Shown: piece by piece, positions 60,701-64,000 of the stretch
How positions within the stretch are numbered: position 1 is the stretch's first letter
How the letters are laid out: each line of letters starts with the position of its first letter
From: Apostichopus japonicus
Taxonomy: Eukaryota; Echinodermata; Holothuroidea; Aspidochirotida; Stichopodidae
NCBI RefSeq assembly: GCF_037975245.1
Contig: NC_092580.1
Coordinates: 4,130,501 to 4,194,500, forward strand
Direction of reading: 5' to 3'
DNA length: 64,000 bases
The notes under the pieces: model-generated
Database searches by the model: none
What the model was told of the DNA's origin: nothing
Seen by the model: only the letters and a program-made list of their open reading frames with translations
Program-made: the position numbers and the translations under genes

Positions 60701-63152
60701 GAACTGCCACAGTTATTGACTGTCATAGGAATGACTCTTAACAGTTTTGAGTTAGCTAATGATAGCACGAATTTGCCTCATAATCTTCCTGAACGCAAAA
60801 TGTTGGCTATTTCAAATATCTTCAAATAACTAAGCTATTTGCAGGCAAAGATACTTAATATTAAAGATGTTAGTTTCTGTATCTCAGTATCATCTTTTCA
60901 TCTCTGTAGTTACATATTAACACACATCTAAATATTATCATAGCATACCTTTTCCAATGATACTCATTGTCGATATCTACTCTCCCCCCCCCCGCCCACT
61001 TTTCCAACGGAAAATGTCCCGCAAATGTGTGTCATGAATAATGTGCCTTGATTCCCCCATCCCCCCATCCCCCTACCCTCCACACAGATTCCAACGAACT
61101 TGCAAACAAGGTGACCCCTCTCATATATATATATATGGTATTCATACAACTGCTGATCATATTATTTTTAATATCATACAAATAATAATTAGCCGATATA
61201 TGAGTTTTTTAACTCCAAAATATCACATTTATAAAATTGTGTTTGGTTACAGTTTTTTAAAACCTTCTTATTTTTCCTTGTCTTAATTTCAGAATTACTC
61301 ACCTTCTGTGATATATTGCACAAGAAAGCCCCTCTCCACGACCGAACCATCGGTCACAAATCGCAGTGTCATGGTGTTGGAGTGTGACACTATCATTCCA
61401 GGTGTGTCATTACCACAGAATAGTCCAATCAAGTTGGAATCTGGAGGAAAATATTCAAGCCAGGGAGATTAAAAAAAACAGTTTTACATTGTCTCTGAAA
61501 AGTGCTGAAAAGTAAAAACAACTGTCACTCATTGTCCATCCACCTCAAGAGTATCTTATCAAACATGAATTTTCTTTTACTCAGCCAAGTAATTAACTGC
61601 TTTAACATCCTCAAGATCTTGGAATAATTTGGAAGGTCTTTTGCAAAATATTTTAGCAATTATTTTGGGAAAGATACTTTGTGATCTTTGATGTTTTCTC
61701 ACACACTGACAGAATATGTCCGACTAATTTTAGCCAAAGAATGTTTAATTGAGCAATAAACCGATACAATATTTTTTACGGTGGTTTATATGCAGGGGGA
61801 GGGGTGGGGGTGGTGGTGGGGGGCTTGCCTAAACACCGGGGGGGGGATATCATGTAACCTGTCACTTTCCTGTGTTAATGTTGGACTTCTACAACCTTGA
61901 CATTCTTGTCTTTGTCTTCATTCAACAGCGTTTTATTTGTTGGCTTGCAGTTGTCTGGATCCTTGAGAGAGTTGTCATAACAATTATGTCTCCAAGGAGG
62001 GTAAAACATATTTGACAAGTTGAAGGAGATACAAGTGCAAGAAGGATTGTTTAACATGAAAAGCTGACAGATCTTTTGAGGGAGTAACTAAATGGTCGTG
62101 ACTAAATAGGCCAGGAATGAGCTTCATCCTTGAGTGAGCTGGCGGTGTGTCGTACTAGTATAAACTTGGCAATCTGGAACAGGGATGCTGACTATTCAAC
62201 AAAAATTAAATGTAATTAACACAAAGATCAGGGGTGAAAGAGCAAAGTCAAAAGAAGCCCCAGGAAAAAAAACTGTACTTCTGGCAACACCTTTAATGTC
62301 AAACAAACAAATGTAGACACCCTCTACTCCCACACTGCACCACCCCACACTGCACCAACCCCCCCCCCCATACATACAAAGAAACCTCTTGTATTTCATA
62401 CCAACCTTCCTATTTCTTATTGCATACTATTTGGCCCATCCATTAACTAAATTATATGTTCACACTTTTTTATGCTTGCTTGTGACATTGACCATAACAA
62501 GAAATTTGTGCATTCAATACCAAGAGGAGAGACATCACACTTTATTTGGTCCAGAGTGACCTCTGTACAAGACAGAGTGATAAAGAAAATGTGTAAATAC
62601 AAATAATTCCATTGTGCATATTGTTCAATAATCAGACAATATTGGTAAAACTGTTAATTGGTTGAAATGGCCACTCACTGGGGGGTCATCAGCTGTATAC
62701 ATTTTGGGAGTTGTGATTAATTAGACCCACAGGATATTCCCGTATGATGTATCTTCAAGCCAGGTTACATACAGATAATGATAACCAGTGACTGTGACAT
62801 AGGCTTGAGATTTGAGGGTGTGGGGTGGCACTGGTGGGGGGGGGGAGCACCATGACCGTTTGTACACCACTGTTGACAATAACTGGGGGGGGCTGATGTC
62901 CCCCTCTTCTGGTGGCTGATGAATCCTGATAATACTTACTGCTGTTGCGTCCGTCTCGTATTTCCAAGTAGTCGTAATCGCAGTTTGTTCTGGTATCTCC
63001 GTTTTCCAACCAAAAGTCGACAAAGACCAGCTTGACCCTCTTCCTATTGCCAACTTGTATTTTGTAGACACAGTCTAGGTTGGTGTTGTACTTAGACGGG
63101 TAGTTTGGGGACATGATCTCTCCAGACGGTCCATAGAACGTCCTCGAACAAC
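30672..63152 (-). CDS. CUB / 17xEGF / coiled-coil secreted protein (21 exons; 5' end outside window)
   Basis: On the minus strand, 21 exons join with matching phases at all 20 junctions to give about 900 residues. The order is one CUB domain (4 Cys, [10 protein letters not shown] calcium motif, LFCG), 17 EGF-like domains, then a linker [11 protein letters not shown] and about five heptads to the stop. Most EGF domains begin D(I/V)(D/N)EC, typical of calcium-binding EGF, and about 12 carry the Asn/Asp beta-hydroxylation pattern C-x-N-x4-(F/Y)-x-C-x-C. The two Cys before the coil resemble matrilins, where they cross-link an oligomer. CUB plus EGF also occurs in SCUBE, fibropellins and cubilin, but with a different order. 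The product should be secreted and oligomeric, in matrix or at the cell surface. The signal peptide is not in the window. No precise orthologue is claimed. Confidence 0.9.
30750..31277. other. Intron with poly-G tract
   Basis: It contains a run of 15 G (about 31082-31096) and nothing else recognised. Confidence 0.6.
31278..31402 (-). CDS. CUB-EGF gene exon (Cys-capped coiled coil)
   Basis: The acceptor is TTTTTAACAG and the donor AATAGG|GTAAGC. It encodes (P)[19 protein letters not shown], then [20 protein letters not shown] and NR. Hydrophobic positions repeat with 4-3 spacing (M, I, L, L, V, I, L, N, Y, I, M across this and the last exon), including one Asn at a core position. CPTCEN just before the coil is the place where matrilins carry their inter-chain cysteines. 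It starts in phase 1 and ends in phase 0. Confidence 0.85.
31403..31752. other. Intron
   Basis: It holds a poly-C tract near 31500-31509; nothing else was recognised. Confidence 0.6.
31753..31855 (-). CDS. CUB-EGF gene exon (EGF17, main part)
   Basis: Encodes [20 protein letters not shown] and then [14 protein letters not shown]. Together with NECEI at the end of the previous exon it makes a complete six-Cys calcium-binding EGF. It carries the hydroxylation pattern C-T-N-x4-Y-x-C-x-C. It starts in phase 0 and ends in phase 1; the donor is GTAAGT. Confidence 0.92.
34155..34280 (+). mobile_element. tRNA-like SINE fragment 1
   Basis: Has an A-box-like TAGCACAGTGGTTAGGG and, about 60 bp on, a B-box-like GGTGTTCAAACAC, followed by a tail with pyrimidine-rich stretches. 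Decayed copy. Confidence 0.5.
34303..34400 (+). mobile_element. tRNA-like SINE fragment 2
   Basis: Has an A-box-like TGGCGCAGTTGGTAGTG and a B-box-like CGGTTCAATCCCC with roughly tRNA spacing, followed by ggtggatgggagtaaaagga. The tail is similar in style to fragment 3. Confidence 0.55.
34445..34640 (+). repeat. GC-rich minisatellite, about 48-56-bp period
   Basis: The string gtgagagccctcccc and the following ctccggggcgagaggctccc recur at about 34445, 34501, 34550 and 34598. The sequence is strongly C/G-rich against an AT-rich background and gives proline-rich open frames on both strands that are not credible genes. Confidence 0.85.
34778..34870 (+). mobile_element. tRNA-like SINE fragment 3 with A-rich tail
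   Basis: TTTTGGTGCAGTGGATCCAA is followed by a B-box-like GGTGGTTCAATCCCC, then ggttggtaaaaggaaaaaga and an A-rich tail. The A-rich end points to retroposition. Confidence 0.55.
36075..37291. repeat. Two-copy 608-bp tandem duplication
   Basis: The segment from gcaatggtgtgatgtaacca (36075) recurs from 36683 and ends near 37291, with aactgcatcgcc-atcttcatc at both ends. Copies differ by scattered substitutions and by slippage of a G run (16 versus 11 G), so the duplication is moderately recent. The open frames on both strands here lack support. Confidence 0.9.
39060..39135 (-). CDS. CUB-EGF gene exon (EGF16 second half, EGF17 start)
   Basis: Encodes [19 protein letters not shown] and then RNECEI. 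The first A completes Glu from the previous exon. It holds Cys 5 and 6 of EGF16, and Cys 1 of EGF17, and has an N-glycosylation-type NSS. Starts in phase 2 and ends in phase 0, donor GTAAGT. This small 76-bp exon is isolated between a 4.9-kb and a 7.2-kb intron, yet it restores both domains exactly. Confidence 0.9.
39692..43768 (+). repeat. 4.1-kb intronic satellite, 26-bp monomer, 105-bp HOR
   Basis: The basic monomer is about 26 bp (CCAATCACAATGATCCATTC plus acgaaa). Four slightly different monomers form a 104-105-bp unit. Monomers at both edges are divergent and the centre is homogenised. Because 105 is a multiple of three, antisense to the host gene the array keeps open frames of 70-170 codons with a 35-residue period ([19 protein letters not shown]). 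They break wherever a 104-bp unit occurs, and they lack any gene features. Confidence 0.96.
40241..43558 (+). repeat. 1,619-bp tandem superblock within the intronic satellite
   Basis: Variant order in about 40241-41870 is repeated 1,619 bp later (for example gaccaatcaatgatgtattc-type blocks at about 40343 and 41962). From about 41315 the offset becomes 1,724 bp because the second copy has one extra 105-bp unit. The copies are almost identical, so the duplication is recent. Confidence 0.9.
44037..44106 (-). CDS. CUB-EGF gene exon (EGF16 first half)
   Basis: Encodes [20 protein letters not shown] and GGF(E). It is a classical calcium-binding EGF start and ends in phase 2 just before Cys 5. The donor is GTAAGT and the acceptor CGTACAG. 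Its partner exon is 4.9 kb away on the far side of the satellite. Confidence 0.93.
44312..44440 (-). CDS. CUB-EGF gene exon (EGF15, eight cysteines)
   Basis: Encodes [20 protein letters not shown], then [20 protein letters not shown] and TCL. It has eight Cys instead of six: an adjacent CC pair and a final C-T-C. The hydroxylation pattern C-L-N-x4-Y-x-C-x-C is present. Phase 1 to phase 1, donor GTAAGG. This module could form an extra disulfide or an inter-chain bond. Confidence 0.92.
44853..44911 (-). CDS. CUB-EGF gene exon (EGF14 second half)
   Basis: Encodes (S)[19 protein letters not shown]. Short exon of 59 bp, phase 2 to phase 1. The donor GTTTTT is weak, but the exon is required to complete EGF14 and both phases fit. 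Confidence 0.85.
44940..45260. repeat. Degenerate repeat in a short intron
   Basis: Loose copies of a phrase with tgccatgt-(g/t)-actggaac and cctcaag recur roughly every 65 bp between about 45040 and 45230. It is too decayed to define a consensus. Confidence 0.35.
45314..45500 (-). CDS. CUB-EGF gene exon (EGF13 and EGF14 first half)
   Basis: Encodes [40 protein letters not shown], then [20 protein letters not shown] and KG. EGF13 is complete with the hydroxylation pattern; EGF14 lacks the aromatic residue (SRRCDC). Phase 1 to phase 2, donor GTAGGT. Confidence 0.95.
45501..46149. other. Intron
   Basis: It holds a C/A-rich stretch at about 45735-45780. No exon or element was recognised. Confidence 0.55.
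46150..46205 (-). CDS. CUB-EGF gene exon (EGF12 second half)
   Basis: Encodes (S)[19 protein letters not shown] 56-bp exon with acceptor CTTCCTACAG and donor GTGAAG, phase 2 to phase 1. NNT is a possible N-glycosylation site. The match is found only by requiring the phase and the missing Cys 5 and 6. Confidence 0.9.
46611..46690 (+). mobile_element. SINE 3' fragment of the same family as the 22.6-kb units
   Basis: CCTGGGTTTGAATCCCAGTG, then GAGGCTGAAAATGTTCTTTC, then gctgttgtggattttccagc and taattacaattt match the minus-strand sequence of the SINE units at 22599-23656 (GTTCGAATCCCGGTGGAGGC, TGAAAGTTTTTTCACTGTTC, TTGATTTTCCAACTCATTAC). The tRNA head is truncated. This independent copy supports the tail as a genuine SINE body. 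Confidence 0.75.
46807..46873 (-). CDS. CUB-EGF gene exon (EGF12 first half)
   Basis: Encodes [20 protein letters not shown] and NG. Phase 1 to phase 2, donor GTAACT. Completed by the exon at 46150-46205. Confidence 0.92.
46874..47679. other. Intron
   Basis: No exon or element was recognised; the minus-strand frame at 46997-47302 has no domain. Confidence 0.55.
47680..47861 (-). CDS. CUB-EGF gene exon (EGF10 second half and EGF11)
   Basis: Encodes [15 protein letters not shown], then [40 protein letters not shown] and WIHCT. EGF11 has the hydroxylation pattern (CQN-x4-Y-x-C-x-C). Phase 2 to phase 1, donor GTAAGT. Confidence 0.94.
47862..49137. other. Intron containing a MITE
   Basis: It holds the 311-bp MITE at 48377-48687; the rest is unannotated intron. 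Confidence 0.6.
48377..48687. mobile_element. 311-bp MITE with 14-bp inverted repeats
   Basis: It starts CAGGGATGTGCTCA and ends with the exact reverse complement TGAGCACATCCCTG. The flanks both read TCATG (48372-48376, 48688-48692), a likely 5-bp target duplication. A subterminal inverted repeat (CTGGGCAGCA / TGCTGCCCAG) lies in the right 80 bp. There is no transposase. I cannot assign the superfamily from these ends. Confidence 0.85.
49138..49276 (-). CDS. CUB-EGF gene exon (EGF9 second half and EGF10 first half)
   Basis: Encodes (G)[19 protein letters not shown], then [20 protein letters not shown] and QSSWKC(G). EGF10 has Trp in place of the usual F/Y of the hydroxylation pattern. Phase 1 to phase 2, donor GTATGT. 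Confidence 0.94.
49277..50104. other. Intron
   Basis: It holds a three-copy minisatellite at its left end (49305-49444). Nothing else was recognised. Confidence 0.6.
49305..49444 (+). repeat. Three-copy, about 44-bp repeat with poly-G
   Basis: The phrase aaaaatTGAAGGGGGG followed by aacaatgtttattggaatac and tttact occurs three times, with G runs of different length (about 6 to 11). Confidence 0.85.
50105..50352 (-). CDS. CUB-EGF gene exon (EGF7 second half, EGF8, EGF9 first half)
   Basis: Encodes [78 protein letters not shown] and NNLE. This is the longest exon (248 bp). EGF8 has His at the aromatic position. Phase 2 to phase 1, donor GTAAGT. Confidence 0.95.
50353..51612. other. Intron with a dispersed-repeat fragment
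   Basis: The left end holds the repeat at 50370-50570. A hAT-like end (caggggctcccaaa) is seen near 51125, without a partner. Confidence 0.5.
50370..50570 (+). mobile_element. Dispersed-repeat fragment (ttatatagcgc type)
   Basis: It contains ttattattaccccgttatt, tatatagcgcataatccgaa, then ctatgtgctttacttaaccc tggtcattgg. It resembles a dispersed element I remember from several marine invertebrate genomes (phrases TATATAGCGC, GCTTTAC and CCTGGTCATTGG). This is from memory and was not searched. It starts only about 18 bp upstream (in gene sense) of the acceptor of the EGF7-9 exon. Confidence 0.4.
51613..51796 (-). CDS. CUB-EGF gene exon (EGF6 and EGF7 first half)
   Basis: Encodes [60 protein letters not shown] and GG. 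EGF6 has the hydroxylation pattern. EGF7 has a short C2-C3 spacing (CHTC). Phase 1 to phase 2, donor GTAAGC. Confidence 0.95.
51797..52124. other. Short intron
   Basis: Nothing recognised in it. Confidence 0.6.
52125..52268 (-). CDS. CUB-EGF gene exon (EGF5)
   Basis: Encodes [40 protein letters not shown] and SPNGRVCK. The loop between Cys 1 and 2 is enlarged (14 residues). The hydroxylation pattern is present. Phase 1 to phase 1, donor GTAGGT. Confidence 0.94.
52269..55284. other. 3.0-kb intron
   Basis: It holds the hAT-like MITE at 52335-52428 and a G-run near 54597-54607. A phase 1-1 exon could be hidden here without breaking the frame, but I found none with EGF cysteines. Confidence 0.55.
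52335..52428. mobile_element. Short hAT-like MITE (94 bp)
   Basis: The left end CAGGGGCTCCCTAACTGGG and the right end AAAGTTAGAGAAACCATG resemble the ends of hAT (Charlie-type) elements (CAGTGGTTCTCAAACT ... AGTTTGAGAACCACTG). The flanks ATTTAAAG (52326-52333) and ATTTAAGG (52429-52436) look like an 8-bp target duplication with one mismatch. Confidence 0.6.
55285..55407 (-). CDS. CUB-EGF gene exon (EGF4)
   Basis: Encodes [40 protein letters not shown]. It lacks both the DxDEC calcium start and the Asn of the hydroxylation pattern, so it is a plain EGF module. Phase 1 to phase 1, donor GTAGGG. Confidence 0.93.
55408..56532. other. Intron
   Basis: It holds a poly-C run near 56460-56470; no other feature was recognised. 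Confidence 0.55.
56533..56658 (-). CDS. CUB-EGF gene exon (EGF3)
   Basis: Encodes [42 protein letters not shown]. Calcium-binding type with the hydroxylation pattern. Phase 1 to phase 1, donor GTGAGT. Confidence 0.94.
56659..57954. other. Intron
   Basis: AT-rich, with a short G-run near 57769-57780; no exon or element was recognised. Confidence 0.55.
57955..58074 (-). CDS. CUB-EGF gene exon (EGF2)
   Basis: Encodes [40 protein letters not shown]. Calcium-binding type with the hydroxylation pattern. Phase 1 to phase 1, donor GTGAGT. Confidence 0.94.
58075..60203. other. 2.1-kb intron
   Basis: No exon or mobile element was recognised; poly-C runs lie near 59089-59098. Confidence 0.55.
60204..60338 (-). 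CDS. CUB-EGF gene exon (EGF1)
   Basis: Encodes [45 protein letters not shown] non-calcium EGF (no DxDEC, no hydroxylation Asn) that follows the CUB. Phase 1 to phase 1, donor GTAAGT. Confidence 0.92.
60339..61302. other. Intron with microsatellite
   Basis: It holds the attgttactattct repeat at 60375-60522 and poly-C runs near 60984-60994. No exon was seen. Confidence 0.6.
60375..60522 (+). repeat. Microsatellite (attgt/attgttact mixture)
   Basis: Units attgtattgttactattgtt and actattctattgttactatt recur with a longer period of roughly 55 bp, just outside the EGF1 exon. The open frames at 60285-60646 are caused by it. Confidence 0.88.
61303..61440 (-). CDS. CUB-EGF gene exon (CUB domain, C-terminal half)
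   Basis: Encodes [49 protein letters not shown], the TMTLRFVTD strand and GF-V-Y are typical of the end of CUB domains. Phase 1 to phase 1, acceptor CCTCCAG, donor GTGAGT. Confidence 0.94.
61441..62939. other. Intron between the CUB halves
   Basis: It contains G/T-rich runs near 61795-61850 and C/G runs near 62349-62358 and 62836-62846. No exon or element was recognised. Confidence 0.55.
62940..63152 (-). CDS. CUB-EGF gene exon (CUB domain, N-terminal half; first visible exon)
   Basis: Encodes [72 protein letters not shown]-x13-MSPNYP-x-YN-x3-C, then [11 protein letters not shown], is a textbook CUB with the calcium-site acidic residues. It starts in phase 1, so at least one upstream coding exon exists beyond the window or unrecognised before 64000. 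Confidence 0.95.
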
Positions 63153-64000
63153 CTGAGAAAATGGTAAAAATAAAGATGGCTTACACATGCATTACTATAA
63201 CCTTGTTCTACCTTACACAGAGAGGTGTAAAACTCAGCAAGTTTTCACTAGGGTAGCAACACTTCCCTCCTCCTCCACGTTACTCTTCCCTCCTTCCTAC
63301 TCCCCCCCCCATGACACCCCCTCATTCAAACACTCTTGAGATGTATGCACCAGGCTAAAGAGAATAAAGTAATACTCATGTATTATAACCTACATAACAC
63401 CTACATGACACCTACATGACACACCTACATGACATACCTACATGACATACCTACATGACATACCTACATGACATACCTACATGACACCTACAAGACAGCA
63501 TGTTCCTCCAGGGAAAAAGTAAATCTAAGAAGGATTTACAAAACAAAACTCGGAGCCAAACTGATAGAAGTTACAAACTCTTCAGGATTTGATATATATT
63601 TGTTATCAATTATTTCCCAAACTGCTCAAATTAGTAGTATTTTACATTGACATATTTTGTAAAAGCAACAGACTTGACGAATCCATGAAACAGGATATAT
63701 ATCATTACCCCTGAAGGATAGAAAAGTAAGTGAAGAGAACCTTCATTCCAAACGACACTGCAGAACTGATATTTCATTTTCTGTTATCGAAAAGTATGAT
63801 TTTTAAATTTCAGGTATGATACCGTTGTATTCTTTTGCAGAATCCATATGTATCTCAAATTAGATTATTCTTTTCACCTTTCTTACGGGAACATTTATAG
63901 ACCATTTCCATGGAAGACATGTACAAAATTGGGGTTCGTTACACTATGATTGGAGCAGAATACATCCATGAAAATCATAAGCATTTTTAGGAGAGGGTGA
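63153..64000. other. Upstream intron of the CUB-EGF gene
   Basis: It holds the cctacatgacat microsatellite at 63389-63496 and a C run near 63301-63310. No exon, signal peptide or promoter could be supported. Confidence 0.5.
63389..63496 (+). repeat. Microsatellite (cctacatgaca(ta))n
   Basis: Units cctacatgacata and cctacatgaca of 11-13 bp are repeated about nine times. Confidence 0.9.

Noticed and set aside
1-64000. A prokaryotic-type system (operon, defence island, integrated virus)
   Set aside because: The coding content is intron-split animal genes; no reverse transcriptase, integrase, capsid or bacterial gene cluster was seen.

Overview
This is a eukaryotic genomic window, almost certainly from a marine invertebrate animal. 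An echinoderm or a related deuterostome is my best guess, but this is an inference from gene style and repeat types and no search was run. It contains spliced genes with GT-AG introns of 0.3-7 kb, SINEs and MITEs in introns, and very large tandem arrays. There are no operons and no bacterial-style coding. I decoded exons by hand from splice sites, reading-frame phase and protein family motifs.

Layout, left to right. (1) 1-5944, plus strand: the last four recognised exons of inositol-pentakisphosphate 2-kinase (IPPK). A 616-bp TTAA-flanked MITE with a central hairpin lies in its first visible intron. (2) About 6021-27575: a 21.5-kb satellite array built from alternating 43- and 46-bp monomers. 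These form a 22-monomer, 989-bp higher-order repeat (HOR) and a longer period of about 7.74 kb. It is interrupted at 22599-23656 by three 372-bp copies of a tRNA-derived SINE-like unit, which mark the change to a second HOR family (about 673 bp). (3) 28454-28538, plus strand: a candidate terminal exon. It matches in phase a perfect GTAAGT donor just after the IPPK stop, so the satellite may be intronic to IPPK. (4) 30672-63152, minus strand: 21 consecutive exons of a secreted modular protein. From N to C terminus they give one CUB domain, 17 EGF-like domains (most calcium-binding type) and a cysteine-capped, matrilin-like C-terminal coiled coil. All 20 splice junctions are phase-compatible. 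The 5' end (signal peptide and anything before the CUB) is outside the window.

The introns of the minus-strand gene carry a second satellite (39692-43768; 26-bp monomer, 105-bp HOR, 1,619-bp tandem superblock), a 608-bp tandem duplication, a GC-rich minisatellite flanked by tRNA-like SINE heads, a 311-bp MITE with 14-bp inverted repeats, a short hAT-like MITE, and many poly-G/poly-C tracts.

The two genes are convergent (tail to tail) and functionally unrelated. IPPK makes InsP6 from InsP5 inside the cell. The CUB-EGF-coil protein should be an oligomeric extracellular-matrix or secreted adaptor. The most interesting items are its unusual domain order, an 8-cysteine EGF module, the possible hidden IPPK exon beyond the satellite, and the layered structure of the two satellites.
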